Shown: positions 8,616 through 18,085 of the stretch, in pieces | Layout of the letters: each line of letters opens with the position of its first letter | Position numbering within the stretch: position 1 is the first letter of the stretch | Origin: Lewinellaceae bacterium | Lineage (GTDB): Bacteria > Bacteroidota > Bacteroidia > Chitinophagales > Saprospiraceae | Assembly (NCBI GenBank): GCA_020636315.1 | Contig: JACJYA010000001.1 | Span: 124,001 to 188,000 of the forward strand | DNA: 64,000 nucleotides | Reading direction: 5' to 3' | Program-made: the position numbers and the translations under genes | Notes under the pieces: generated by a model | The model's input: the letters and a program-made list of their open reading frames with translations, nothing else | Told to the model about the DNA's origin: nothing | Database searches by the model: none

Positions 8616-9359
8616 ATGGATTTAAAGTCTCAGATCAACTTTGAAAAACTGCCCCGCCATATCGCTATCATCATGGATGGCAATGGCCGGTGGGCCAAAC
8701 AGCATGGCAAACCCAGGGTTTTCGGGCATCGCAACGGTGTTACCGCCGTTAGGGAGACCACCGAGGCTGCCGCCGAATTGGGCGTAGAATATCTTACCCT
8801 CTATGCCTTTTCCACCGAAAACTGGAGCCGCCCCAAGCTGGAGGTCAGCGCTCTGATGCGCCTGCTTGTCGATACCCTGCATAAAGAAATTGACACCCTC
8901 AACAAAAACGATATCCGCCTTCAGGCCATCGGCGATGTCAGCAAGCTGCCGGAAAAAACTTATAAAGCCCTGCTGGACGGCATCGAAAACACCAAAGACA
9001 ATAAAAGAATGACCCTGGTGCTGGCCCTGAACTACAGCGCCAAGTGGGAGATCACCGAAGCCAGCCGGCGACTGGCGCACCGGGTACTAGCCGGAGAGCT
9101 CAGCCCCGAGCAGATCGATGAAACCGCCTTCGCCAATGCCCTCAACACCAGCGGAATGCCCGACCCGGAACTGCTCATCCGCACCAGCGGGGAAACCCGC
9201 CTTAGCAATTTCCTGCTCTGGCAGATCGCTTATGCAGAGCTGTATTTTACCCCTATTTTCTGGCCAGACTTCCGCAAGGAACACCTCTATCGCGCCATCA
9301 TCGACTTCCAGAAACGTGAACGCCGGTTCGGAAAGATCAGCGAGCAGGTGGTTCCGTAG
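8616..9359 (+). CDS. uppS: isoprenyl transferase (undecaprenyl diphosphate synthase)
   Basis: 247 residues, normal length for a cis-prenyltransferase. The signature IIMDGNGRWAK is at residues 18-28, with the catalytic Asp at position 21, followed by RVFGHRNG, TLYAFSTENWSRP, and the C-terminal DPELLIRTSGETRLSNFLLWQIAYAEL that binds the pyrophosphate and shapes the dimer. The enzyme extends farnesyl diphosphate with isopentenyl units to make the C55 carrier used for peptidoglycan and surface polysaccharides. In Bacteroidota uppS commonly sits just before bamA; here the same order holds but 744 bases of repeat-rich DNA separate them. Confidence 0.95.
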   Translation: MDLKSQINFEKLPRHIAIIMDGNGRWAKQHGKPRVFGHRNGVTAVRETTEAAAELGVEYLTLYAFSTENWSRPKLEVSALMRLLVDTLHKEIDTLNKNDIRLQAIGDVSKLPEKTYKALLDGIENTKDNKRMTLVLALNYSAKWEITEASRRLAHRVLAGELSPEQIDETAFANALNTSGMPDPELLIRTSGETRLSNFLLWQIAYAELYFTPIFWPDFRKEHLYRAIIDFQKRERRFGKISEQVVP

Positions 9360-9471
9360 GGAAGGTGAACAGTTCCTTAGTTCTACTTACTCTGCTTCGA
9401 ACTCGGGTGCCAGTAGCATTTTCCCCGGGGTTCGGAAACCATTGTTATATGTTATGCGAATCCGGCTAAAA

Positions 9472-9556
9472 AGCCCTGTAAGGGCGACACCACGCTTGTA
9501 TCGCCCCTACAGGGCTCAAACCAGCCTACATTCTGTTCCTGGGGCGTTGCCCCAGG
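9472..9556. repeat. REP-like hairpin pair
   Basis: Two hairpins follow uppS. The first pairs 9472-9487 with 9501-9516 (15 of 16 bases; AGCCCTGTA core). The second pairs CCTGGGGC (9538-9545) with GCCCCAGG (9549-9556) around GTT. Similar G+C-rich hairpins occur at 32881-33038. They may act as terminators or be REP-type mobile debris. Confidence 0.6.
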
Positions 9557-9666
9557 CAATTATCTATCACCCTTCCAGGGTTTTGCAACCATTTAGCCCT
9601 GGATCCGCATATAGTTATATTGTTTTTTGACAAAGCGGAGTGCTTATTCAAGGATTCGTTTATGAG

Positions 9667-9758
9667 GGGATAGTTCAATTAAGTGTGTCCGCGTTAAGCT
9701 AACCCGCTGGTTTCCAGGGCAACGAGGAACTCAGAAACCAGAAACTATGAACAGTCCC
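9667..9758 (+). repeat. dispersed ~91-bp element, copy A
   Basis: Starts GGGATAGTTCAATTAAGTGT and ends GGAACTATGAACAGTCCC-like (here GAAACTATGAACAGTCCC). The ends form imperfect inverted repeats, GGGA-TAGTTC against GGGACTGTTCATAGTTTC, and the centre has a CTGG-TTT-CCAG hairpin. Other copies: 31876-31966, 36724-36901 (inverted, interrupted) and 45380-45471. No reading frame is conserved. Confidence 0.8.
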
Positions 9759-9797
9759 TTTATGAGTTTAGAAGACCGATACACTGCTCTCCGCTCT

Positions 9798-9860
9798 CTT
9801 TTACACTTCTCAACCTTTACACTTTTACACTTTTCAACATTTACACCTTTACACTTTCCC
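9798..9860 (+). repeat. TTTACAC degenerate tandem array
   Basis: Runs of TTTACACTT, CAACCTTTACAC and AACATTTACACC arranged head to tail, about 60 bases, in the spacer before bamA. Similar arrays are at 704-755, 14254-14290 and 37063-37115. No function is evident. Confidence 0.55.
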
Positions 9861-10035
9861 CCTCCCCCATACAACCCTTTCCCGCTCCCCCTGCTCTTTG
9901 TAAAGAGCCGTTACAACCGGCGGGGCAGCCGCATTGCCAGGCCATTTTCCAGTAAAATGTCCCGGGCTTATCACCTTTCGGCGATTTTTTTGATAATCAG
10001 GCAACTGAATATGCGGTTATCCTGGCGGCAAGCGT

Positions 10036-10043
10036 TATTTTTG
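10036..10043 (+). promoter_or_regulatory. putative -7 box TATTTTTG upstream of bamA
   Basis: Exact TAnnTTTG match 60 bases before the bamA ATG, at the end of the repeat-rich spacer. This position fits a promoter serving bamA independently of uppS. Confidence 0.5.
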
Positions 10044-10103
10044 CGCAGCTAAAGAAATTACAGCTTACGATCCGCTGTCTTAAAGATTAATCTTACGATT
10101 GGA

Positions 10104-12635
10104 ATGAGAGAAATTGCCTTGATCACCCTCTGCAGCTTATTGATACCTTTCTATACGATTGCACAATCTGAAACAGATACCCTACCGGTGCTTCAGTACA
10201 GCGAACCGCGCGATTATGAGATTGGCGGCATCAAAGTCCTGGGAGCAGACTTCAGCGACGACAACGCCATCATCAGTATAGCGGGGTTGCAGGTAGGAGA
10301 TAAGATCCGCATTCCGGGCCCTGCCATTCAAAAAGGCATAAAGGCTTTATGGAAGCTCCGCCTGTTTACCGATGTGCAGATCATCAAGGAAAAAACGATC
10401 GGTGATGTGATCTTTCTGGAGATCAAAGTCCAGGAACGGCCGCGATTGTCGCGCCATACTTACCGGGGAGTGAAAAAATCCTATCAGGATGACCTCAACG
10501 ATGAGGTTGATAAATATCTGCTCAAGGGAGGCATTGTCACCGAGAACGTTAAGGTCAATGCCAGCAAAGCCATCGAAGGGTTCTTCATCGGCAAAGGCTT
10601 CCTGGATGCCCGCTGCCGGGTACTTGAATCTCCGGATTCCAGCCGGGCCAATGCCGTACAGTTAACTTTCGACGTCAGCCGGGGAGACCGTGTCAAGATA
10701 CAGGACATCATCTTTGATGGCAATGAAAACGTCAAAAGCAGAAAGTTGGCCCGGCAGATGAAAGGCACCAAACCCAAACGGCGGCTTTTTGCCTCTTCGA
10801 AGTTCATCAAGAAAGACTACGAAGAGGACAAGGAAAAGCTGATCGCCTTTTACAATACCCTGGGCTACCGCGACGCGCGCATTCTCGGTGACAGCCTCTG
10901 GCGGGAGGAAGACGGGGATCTCATTGTCAAGATCAACCTCGAAGAAGGCAACCAGTATTATTTCCGTGACATCAGTTGGAAAGGCAATTCCATATACGAT
11001 ACGGAAACGCTGGCAAGCGTACTGGGCATCGAAAAGGGAGAGGTCTATAATAAAGAACTCCTGGAGACGCGCCTGCGGTTCAGCCAGGATGGCCGGGACG
11101 TCAGTACGCTCTACATGGACAACGGTTACCTCTTCTTTCAGGTTGACCCTATCGAAGTAGCTGTTGAGGATGACTCCATCGACCTGGAGATCCGCATATT
11201 TGAAGGGCCGCAGGCCACCATAGATAAAGTAGTGATCAAGGGCAACGACCGCACCCACGAGCACGTCATCCGCCGGGAATTGCGTACCCGGCCGGGACAG
11301 AAGTTCAGCCGGTCCGATATCATTCGTTCCCAGCGGGAGATCATCAACCTCGGCTACTTCAACCCGGAAAACCTGGGCATCAATACGCCGGTGAACCCCC
11401 AGCGGGGTACCGTAGATATCGAATACACCGTTGAGGAAAAACCCTCCGACCAATTGGAACTCTCCGCCGGCTGGGGCGGCGCCCAGCGCGTAATCGGCAC
11501 CCTTGGTGTATCCTTCAACAACTTCTCCCTGCGCAATATTTTCAACAAGGAAGCCTGGAAGCCCCTGCCCCAGGGCGACGGCCAGCGCCTGTCTCTGAGG
11601 GCACAGACCAACGGAGATTATTACCAGTCGTACAACCTTTCTTTTACCGACCCCTGGTTAGGTGGCAAGAAACCCAACTCCCTCACGGTGGCCGGTTTCT
11701 TCAACCGTTTCGCCTTCGGCCGGCGGGGCACCGAATCCTACCAGAGCTTTAATATCCGTCAGGCCTCCCTCAGCCTGGGTACGCGCCTGAAATGGCCGGA
11801 TGACAACTTCGTCTCCAGCACAGCCATCAACATACAGACGCTGACACTCGACAACTGGGTGCGCGGGCTATTTCGCTCCGATGATGGGGAGATCGTCCAG
11901 GAAGGCAATTACAATAACTTCAGCCTCAAGCAGACCATCGCCCGTTCGACGATCAACGACCCCATATTCCCCAAGGAAGGCTCCCGCATATCTCTGTCTC
12001 TGCAGCTGACACCGCCGTATTCCCTCTTCGATGGCAAAGACAACTACAGCGACCTGCCGGCGCAGGAACGCTTCCGCTATCTGGAATACCACAAGTGGCG
12101 CTTCGACGCAGAATGGTACACTCCCATCGTCGGCAACCTCATTCTGAAAGCCCAGGCCAAGATCGGACTGCTGGGCTTCTATAACCGGGAGATCGGTTCC
12201 TCGCCTTTCGAGCGCTTTCAGCTGGGCGGCGACGGTATCAACAACCAGCAGTTCGGTTTTGCAGGTGTCGATATCATCTCCCTGCGCGGCTATGAGGTCA
12301 ACGAACTGGAGGCCAACCGGGACCCATCCGGCGGCACCTCGGCAACGCCCCTCTTCGACAAGTTCACCCTCGAACTGCGCTATCCTTTGTCGCTCAATCC
12401 CAGCTCGACGATCTACGTACTGGCATTTGCCCAGGGTGGGAATTCCTGGCGGGAGTTCCGCGACTTCAACCCGTTTGATGTGAAACGGTCTGTGGGTATG
12501 GGCCTTCGCGTATTCCTGCCTATGTTCGGCGTACTCGGTTTCGACTACGGTATCGGTTTCGACAAAGCAGGCGATGACCGCTCATTGCAGGCCCTGGGTG
12601 ACTTTAACATCGTGCTCGGATTCGAACCCGAATAG
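10104..12635 (+). CDS. bamA: outer membrane protein assembly factor BamA (Omp85 family)
   Basis: 843 residues. A signal peptide (about 1-20, ending IAQ) is followed by POTRA-type repeats to about residue 440; clear beta-strand signatures include IGGIKVLGADF, KIQDIIFDGNENV, YFRDISWKGNSIY and TIDKVVIKGNDRT. A C-terminal 16-strand-type barrel follows, beginning near QLELSAGWGGAQR and containing the loop-6-type SLRGYEVNE. BamA folds beta-barrel proteins into the outer membrane. The protein ends ...FNIVLGFEPE: the aromatic that normally ends the final strand is followed by two extra acidic-type residues. No ompH/skp gene follows, unlike many relatives. A -7 box TATTTTTG lies at 10036-10043. Confidence 0.93.
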   Translation: MREIALITLCSLLIPFYTIAQSETDTLPVLQYSEPRDYEIGGIKVLGADFSDDNAIISIAGLQVGDKIRIPGPAIQKGIKALWKLRLFTDVQIIKEKTIGDVIFLEIKVQERPRLSRHTYRGVKKSYQDDLNDEVDKYLLKGGIVTENVKVNASKAIEGFFIGKGFLDARCRVLESPDSSRANAVQLTFDVSRGDRVKIQDIIFDGNENVKSRKLARQMKGTKPKRRLFASSKFIKKDYEEDKEKLIAFYNTLGYRDARILGDSLWREEDGDLIVKINLEEGNQYYFRDISWKGNSIYDTETLASVLGIEKGEVYNKELLETRLRFSQDGRDVSTLYMDNGYLFFQVDPIEVAVEDDSIDLEIRIFEGPQATIDKVVIKGNDRTHEHVIRRELRTRPGQKFSRSDIIRSQREIINLGYFNPENLGINTPVNPQRGTVDIEYTVEEKPSDQLELSAGWGGAQRVIGTLGVSFNNFSLRNIFNKEAWKPLPQGDGQRLSLRAQTNGDYYQSYNLSFTDPWLGGKKPNSLTVAGFFNRFAFGRRGTESYQSFNIRQASLSLGTRLKWPDDNFVSSTAINIQTLTLDNWVRGLFRSDDGEIVQEGNYNNFSLKQTIARSTINDPIFPKEGSRISLSLQLTPPYSLFDGKDNYSDLPAQERFRYLEYHKWRFDAEWYTPIVGNLILKAQAKIGLLGFYNREIGSSPFERFQLGGDGINNQQFGFAGVDIISLRGYEVNELEANRDPSGGTSATPLFDKFTLELRYPLSLNPSSTIYVLAFAQGGNSWREFRDFNPFDVKRSVGMGLRVFLPMFGVLGFDYGIGFDKAGDDRSLQALGDFNIVLGFEPE

Positions 12636-12680
12636 TGTTTCTTCCGTACCCTGTCTTCGCACCAACCAGAGCACAGCCGT

Positions 12681-14090
12681 ATGGATAACCTCACCCCTTA
12701 TTGGGAAGCCCTCCGCCTCTTCGGCATCGAAGGGCCCTGCCGGGTATTTCTTGCCGGCCCCTTCGAAGCGGATGAGGTGGCCCTGCGGTTCATTCTCAAC
12801 AAGCTGGGGTTTACTCTGCTGGACCGGTGGAACGCCCGGGCAGCCCAGTGGGTGGTCTGTGGCGAAAGTAGTGAATGGCATAAGGCGCCTTCCACCAATG
12901 AGCAACGGCTGGCTCCTGCTTTATTTCAGGTAGAATCCCCTTTTCACCTGCTCCGGGAAGATGCATCCTCTCAACAGCGACGGCACAGCCTGTTCAGGCT
13001 CCTGAAAAATGAGGATGCTAAAAACATAAAGCTCGGTTTCACACTAATGGAAAATGGAGGTGCCGACACTTCACTGATGGAAGAAGTGCTGGCGGCATTC
13101 CACCTTCATCACCAGGACGAAGAAAAACAGGGGCTCTTCCTGCGGCATCTCGCCCCCCTGCTTCCGGATGAGGTGCTGGAGCTGCTCCGGGAGGCCCCGG
13201 ACAGCCTCCCCTTCCGGCTGGGGCTCATACGGGAACAGTTGCCCCGCTTCTCCCCGCACCGTTTTCTGAAACTGATGGAAGGGGAACATTATGTTCCTTT
13301 AGAGAATAATGAATTCTTAACAGGCTTATACTCAGACAAAGCCGAAGACAGGGAGCGTACCTGCCGGGAAATCAGCAAAACCAAAGCCATTCACCTGCCT
13401 GCAGAACAGTTGTGGATACCGGCCGACCTCCCTCAGGGTGGGGGCGTTATTGAGTTGCAGGGAGAGCTGAGCCTGGAAGGGCCTCCCCGGCCCGAATGCC
13501 TGGAAAAACTACTGAGGCGCCACCCCGGTTTCTTTGCCAACCTGAAGAGCATCATCATGAAAAGGGCGGGATTGGCCGCCATCCACATCATAGGCCCAGA
13601 AGCCCTCCGGCTGGAAGCGCTCAAACTGGAGGTTCCGGCCCCGCTCTCTATAGCGGCCCTACTGGAAGAATTTTCCACCTCCTCCCTGCGGAAGCTCGAC
13701 ATCCAAAGCACCCACCGGCGGACGGCGGTGACCGGCCTGCCTTCACAGGCGCATCCGGGAGCAACGAGTATGGCGCCCAATCTCCGGGAGTTATCCATCA
13801 GCGGTTTCCGGAGCCTCAATCTGGACGGCATCGAACTGTTCCGCAACCTGAAGGCGCTCACCCTGATCGATAACCGGCTGAAGGCCCTTCCCTCCGGCAT
13901 CGGAGCACTACACAATCTGGAGGAACTCTACCTTTTTGAGAAAGAACTGGAAAGCCTGCCCGGCTCTTTCTATAAACTTCCACTGAAGAAAATCTGGCTG
14001 GGGCCCAACCAACTGCCTGAACACACCAAAGTATTACTGGAAAAGGCTTTTCCGGCTGAGGCATTCCAATGGGATCAGGGGCTGGGGTGA
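12681..14090 (+). CDS. leucine-rich-repeat protein of unknown function
   Basis: 469 residues without a signal peptide. Residues about 360-450 form a few leucine-rich repeats (LRELSISGFRSLNL, LKALTLIDNRLKALPSGIGAL, LEELYLFEKELESLPGSF), of the plant/bacterial consensus with LPxxIxxL. The first 70 residues (VFLAGPFEADEVALRFILNKLGF...QWVVCGE) faintly resemble a BRCT fold, judged by eye only. The middle is Leu/Glu-rich helix. LRRs usually bind proteins. It starts 45 bases after bamA on the same strand, so co-transcription is likely, but no envelope role can be claimed for a protein with no export signal. Confidence 0.7.
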   Translation: MDNLTPYWEALRLFGIEGPCRVFLAGPFEADEVALRFILNKLGFTLLDRWNARAAQWVVCGESSEWHKAPSTNEQRLAPALFQVESPFHLLREDASSQQRRHSLFRLLKNEDAKNIKLGFTLMENGGADTSLMEEVLAAFHLHHQDEEKQGLFLRHLAPLLPDEVLELLREAPDSLPFRLGLIREQLPRFSPHRFLKLMEGEHYVPLENNEFLTGLYSDKAEDRERTCREISKTKAIHLPAEQLWIPADLPQGGGVIELQGELSLEGPPRPECLEKLLRRHPGFFANLKSIIMKRAGLAAIHIIGPEALRLEALKLEVPAPLSIAALLEEFSTSSLRKLDIQSTHRRTAVTGLPSQAHPGATSMAPNLRELSISGFRSLNLDGIELFRNLKALTLIDNRLKALPSGIGALHNLEELYLFEKELESLPGSFYKLPLKKIWLGPNQLPEHTKVLLEKAFPAEAFQWDQGLG

Positions 14091-14293
14091 GAAAGTGAGA
14101 GGGAGATTGGGTGAAGGGGGGATTTGCCTGGTTTCATTTTTTTCTGCTTTGGGGATATCTGCAGTTTACCCGGCGGAGGCACGAAGACGGCGGTAGCCCG
14201 TCCGAACGAACGGCGGGCAACCCGAAACCCCCGGATCGCCCGCCGGCACCTACGCACTTTTATACTTTAGCACTTTTACACTTTAGCACATAT
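14091..14293. other. convergent spacer with TTTACAC-type array
   Basis: 203 bases between the LRR gene and nfu, which converge. 14254-14290 is a degenerate CACTTTTATACTTTAGCAC array. The rest is G+C-rich with no visible gene and no strong terminator. Confidence 0.5.
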
Positions 14294-14908
14294 TTACCCC
14301 ATTTCCGCCACCACTTCCTTCACCTCGGGGATCATCCGCTTAAGCATGCCTTCAATGCCGGCTTTCAGGGTAACTGTGGAAGAGGGGCAACCGCTGCAGG
14401 CGCCCTGCATGGTGAGCACTACCGTGCCCTGGTCCCAGGATTTGAATTCGATGTTGCCGCCATCCATTTCAACGGCAGGCTTGACGTAGGTCTCGATCAG
14501 GTCTTTGACCTTTTTAACGATTTCCGCTTCGTCATCGGAGTATTCATAACTGGCGCCGCGTTCTTCCTCGATCTTTGCCATGGCTTCATCGAAGCCTTCT
14601 TTGATAACCTCTCCCCCGCCTTCGACATATTTCTTGATGAATTCTTTCAGTTTGAGCATGATATCCGCCCAGTCGTAATTCATCTCCTTGGTCACCGTAA
14701 CGAAATTGTTACAGATGTAAACTCCTTTGACATACGGCAACTCAAAAATGGCAGTAGCCAGAGGTGACCACTCTTTAGCCATTTCTTCTTCGCGGAAATC
14801 GGCGGTGCCTTTATACAACATGCGGTTGGTAACGAATTTAAGCGACTCCGGGTTAGGGGTCTGCTCAGTGTAGAGCATCACAGGGCTCTTGGTAACGGGA
14901 TTGCTCAT
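14294..14908 (-). CDS. NifU/Nfu-type iron-sulfur cluster scaffold/carrier protein
   Basis: 204 residues with two domains. Residues about 10-100 are the Nfu N-terminal domain (TEQTPNPESLKFVTNRML, typical). Residues about 128-200 are the NifU C-terminal domain with the cluster-binding CSGC at Cys171-Cys174, in the family context MQGACSGCPSS. Two such proteins share a 4Fe-4S cluster across a dimer and hand it to apo-enzymes. This two-domain form matches mitochondrial/bacterial Nfu rather than the nitrogen-fixation NifU. It is transcribed alone, convergent with the LRR gene. Confidence 0.92.
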   Translation of the reverse strand: MSNPVTKSPVMLYTEQTPNPESLKFVTNRMLYKGTADFREEEMAKEWSPLATAIFELPYVKGVYICNNFVTVTKEMNYDWADIMLKLKEFIKKYVEGGGEVIKEGFDEAMAKIEEERGASYEYSDDEAEIVKKVKDLIETYVKPAVEMDGGNIEFKSWDQGTVVLTMQGACSGCPSSTVTLKAGIEGMLKRMIPEVKEVVAEMG

Positions 14909-15146
14909 TATCTTTTTCTTTTATGTTGGCGTTCTAGCTTATTTAGACCAAATCTATGAAGGATAACAGATAAAAACAAAGGAGGTTTGAAGTTCTTTTC
15001 GGTTTTCTGGCTACTTAGGGGCAGCCAGGGCAAAGTCTTATTCAACCAGGATGAAGATATTTTGGGCCGTACCGCCCTGAATGCCTTCGGCCTTACAAGG
15101 CCAGGCGCCCAATTTTCGTTACATTTACTTAAAATACAACCGGCCG

Positions 15147-16127
15147 ATGCTCAACACAAAAACCATGTTTTTCCTTTTTTTCATAATCTGGCTCACTATC
15201 ATGCAAACCTCCTGCAATAACCACAATGGCCAGCCCGGCGCTACTACGGACCGAGAAGGTTATTTCACAAGTGCCGATGACATCCGGCTATACTACCGGA
15301 TCATGGGGCGGGGAGAAGACACACTGGTTATCGTTCACGGCGGCCCGGGCATGGACAGCGAATATATGATCGCCGATTTTGAGCCCCTGGCGGAAAAATT
15401 CAGGCTTTTGTTCTATGACCAGCGCGGGGGCGGGCGTTCTACTTTGCCGGAAGACACTTCCCGCCTGCACATGGCCGACCACATTACCGACCTGGAAGCC
15501 CTGAGGCAGCATTTCGGTTTTGAGAAATTAAACATCGTGGCCCATTCCTTCGGGCCGGCCCTGGCGGCCAGCTACGCCATGACCCATCCCGGTCGGGTGG
15601 AGCGCATGGTGTTCCTCGGGCCGATCCCTCCCATGCGGGAGAATTTCTGGGAGCGTTTTGGGGATGCGGTTAACCGGCGGCTCACCCCCAGGGAACAAAA
15701 AGAACTGGGCGTACAGTACAATGCCATGATCGAAGGCCCCGACACCAAGGAAGCCTGCCGTAAATTCTGGGAGATTGCTCTCAAGCCCCGACTGGCCGCC
15801 GGCCGGAAGGTTTCCATTATCAAGGGCGATTGTTGCGCAGCCTCTCCTGAAGCAATACGGTATGGCATGGGCATCACCAACGCCGTCACCCTGGCCTCTA
15901 TGGGCGACTGGGACTACCGCCCGGAGCTGCCTCTGGTCCGGGTGCCTACCCTCATCCTGCACGGTGAGGAGGAAGCCATCCCTATGGATATGGTGGAGGA
16001 ATGGGTAAAGGCTATGCCCGAAGCCCGGCTCGTTAGTGTGCCCCGCGCGGCCCACTTCCCTTATGTGGAACGGCCGGAGGTGGTGTGGCCGGCTATTGAA
16101 GCATTTTTCGGCGCCGAAGATGAATAA
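15147..16127 (+). CDS. alpha/beta hydrolase lipoprotein, proline iminopeptidase-like (S33)
   Basis: The ATG at 15147 gives 326 residues with a hydrophobic leader and a Cys at residue 23 (MQTSC), a likely lipoprotein site; the frame is open to 15081 but the earlier residues do not look like a leader. HGGPG (residues 64-68) is the oxyanion-hole motif of prolyl aminopeptidases, and DQRGGGRS follows. The nucleophile is Ser134 in AHSFG, with the first Gly of GxSxG replaced by Ala. The likely acid is in LHGEEEAIP and the His in RAAHFPYVERPE. It probably releases N-terminal residues from peptides or hydrolyses small amides or esters at the cell envelope. It converges on the glycosidase gene. Confidence 0.85.
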   Translation: MLNTKTMFFLFFIIWLTIMQTSCNNHNGQPGATTDREGYFTSADDIRLYYRIMGRGEDTLVIVHGGPGMDSEYMIADFEPLAEKFRLLFYDQRGGGRSTLPEDTSRLHMADHITDLEALRQHFGFEKLNIVAHSFGPALAASYAMTHPGRVERMVFLGPIPPMRENFWERFGDAVNRRLTPREQKELGVQYNAMIEGPDTKEACRKFWEIALKPRLAAGRKVSIIKGDCCAASPEAIRYGMGITNAVTLASMGDWDYRPELPLVRVPTLILHGEEEAIPMDMVEEWVKAMPEARLVSVPRAAHFPYVERPEVVWPAIEAFFGAEDE

Positions 16128-16201
16128 AAAGGCAGCCGGAGTCGGATAAATTGTTGAATGGATTGATTGTTTTTCGCAGCCTATTCAGGTTTCCCCGCCT
16201 T

Positions 16202-18079
16202 TCAGTACTTAACTATTTTCCGGATGGCCGGCACATCCTCCCCTTCCCCTTGCAACCGGATGAAATAAGCCCCGGGGCTCAATGCACTGATATCCACCGG
16301 CTGGTTCCACTCGGCCCGCTTATCCTCAAGAATAGCTTTGCCGGTGATATCGTAGATCGAATAGCTGAGCAGGGGGGCGGCAACCGCTCCTTCCGGTGCA
16401 ATGATGAAATGCGTTCCTGCCGGGTTGGGAAAAAGGCGTATGGCCGGGCCCGTTTTCCGCTGCCCATCAGTTACATTTACCAGGTCATTGATGCGGGAGC
16501 GGGTGAGCTGATTGACAATGCGTTTTCGGAAGCTGCCGTGCGTAACGTCAAAGGCGGCCCCAACGGTAAACACATCCACATTACCCCCAAGGGAGTGCTG
16601 GGTGGAAAAATTGACCGGGCCCTCATCAGGCAGGGGCTGCTCAAAGCTTTGGCCATAGCTAAAACCCACATGCGGATAAAAGACATACTGAAGGCCGGAA
16701 GCAGGCGTAAAGTCCGGCGAATATTCAATCTGGTAGTCCACCTCCACGGATCCACTCTGCCAGAAATTTTCGTTGCCAATACTGACATCTATGGCAGGTA
16801 AAACCACCTCCCTTCCGGCAACCAGGATGTTTTTCTCTTCGGTTTTGACCAGGTTGCCAAATGTGTCGAAAGCCTGGAAAACCAGGACGGCATCGCTCAG
16901 CTCCTCAACGGCAAACTCCAGCGTATCCTGCAGGTAGCTTCCGAAGGCCTGCCATTCGTTCAGCAACTCACCGTTCAGGTGGACTTCCACCCGGGCGATG
17001 GTGTCATTGAGGAACATCTCCACCGGCACCCGGTTGGGGTAGATCTCAGCTGAGCGGGGCAGGGTGATGATGGCCGACTGGAAGGCCCTCACCGCATCCC
17101 AGACGGGCCGTTCTGTCCCGAAATGGTCAGACAGGCTGCTGTACTCCACCAGGCCGAACCACTCTTCGGGGCTGTCGTCATGTGAAAACTCATTGCCGCC
17201 CTTCCACCATCCGTCACTGTAATTGAACATACAGGAGCCCGCAGCGCCCCCATCCACCAGCGCTTTGTACATGTACAGATCGCCCTGCAGCTGCTGCTCC
17301 AGGCTGTTGCCGCCGTACCCCCAGTTGCCAGGGCCGGAAGGCGAAACAGACAGGCCGTACTCGGTGAGGATCAATGGCCGGCCCGGAAGGTTCAACTGCT
17401 GAAGGTATTGAATGAAATCCCGGTAGCGGTGGAGATAATTGACCGTTACAGGATTATAGATATACACATTGTAGGCGCTGAAGTCAAAAGCCCCGGGGTT
17501 GATGTAGGTACCGTTGCTGGTGTTGGCGATACTCACCGGCCGGCCGGGGTGTTCGGCGTGAATGATGTCGATCAGCTCCTTCCAGAGATCCTCGGTTGCT
17601 TCATAGCCTGCCGCTGCGATGGTTTCGGGCAGGGGCTCGTTCATGATGAGGTAGGCGATGATGTTGTCGTAGTTTTTGGAGTAGCTGAGCACATCCGAGA
17701 CGATAGCCCGGGCCTGGTTGACAAAGGCCGGCTGTGAAAAGTCGGCATGGGGGTCGATCCAGATGCCCATGATGATCTTGATGTCGTAATCCTGCAGCAG
17801 GTTCAGTTCCTGAGCAGTGAACGGCGCCCAGGTGCGGATGGTGTTGAACCCTCCGGCGAGAATGCGCTGTATGTCGGCGTGCAGCACTTCGGGGTTGAAC
17901 GTATGGGCCCAGGGAAGTTCCCCGGGGGTGGCCCCCACCTCGTAGCCGATGCCCTTAAGAAAGATCTTCTGTCCGTCGAGGTAGAAAAAATTGTTTTTCA
18001 GTTCGATTTCCTGTCCGTTAGCCAACAAAGGAAAAAGGAGGCAACATAGGAGCCACTTTGTAAAACTGGTATTTTTCAT
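16202..18079 (-). CDS. secreted glycoside hydrolase (clan GH-A, GH2/GH5-like) with type IX sorting domain
   Basis: 625 residues. A signal peptide (about 1-22, ending ANGQ) is followed by a TIM-barrel catalytic domain to about residue 340. The putative acid/base is Glu148 in IMNEP and the nucleophile Glu240 in LTEYG, the clan GH-A strand 4/7 pattern. A middle beta-sandwich region follows (about 350-540), then a C-terminal type IX secretion domain from IRLFPNPAG to IRKIVKY. The protein should cross the outer membrane and be released or anchored. The opening DGQKIFLKGIGYE resembles beta-glucan or beta-mannan enzymes; the exact substrate is not readable. It lies 6 bases downstream of the DUF4058 gene on the same strand. 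Confidence 0.85.
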   Translation of the reverse strand: MKNTSFTKWLLCCLLFPLLANGQEIELKNNFFYLDGQKIFLKGIGYEVGATPGELPWAHTFNPEVLHADIQRILAGGFNTIRTWAPFTAQELNLLQDYDIKIIMGIWIDPHADFSQPAFVNQARAIVSDVLSYSKNYDNIIAYLIMNEPLPETIAAAGYEATEDLWKELIDIIHAEHPGRPVSIANTSNGTYINPGAFDFSAYNVYIYNPVTVNYLHRYRDFIQYLQQLNLPGRPLILTEYGLSVSPSGPGNWGYGGNSLEQQLQGDLYMYKALVDGGAAGSCMFNYSDGWWKGGNEFSHDDSPEEWFGLVEYSSLSDHFGTERPVWDAVRAFQSAIITLPRSAEIYPNRVPVEMFLNDTIARVEVHLNGELLNEWQAFGSYLQDTLEFAVEELSDAVLVFQAFDTFGNLVKTEEKNILVAGREVVLPAIDVSIGNENFWQSGSVEVDYQIEYSPDFTPASGLQYVFYPHVGFSYGQSFEQPLPDEGPVNFSTQHSLGGNVDVFTVGAAFDVTHGSFRKRIVNQLTRSRINDLVNVTDGQRKTGPAIRLFPNPAGTHFIIAPEGAVAAPLLSYSIYDITGKAILEDKRAEWNQPVDISALSPGAYFIRLQGEGEDVPAIRKIVKY

Positions 18080-18085
18080 TTCTTC

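Noticed and set aside
9118..9630. Open frame running from the end of uppS into the spacer (and another at 9747-10052)
   Set aside because: It consists of repeat and hairpin DNA with Ser/Thr/Pro-rich low-complexity translation.
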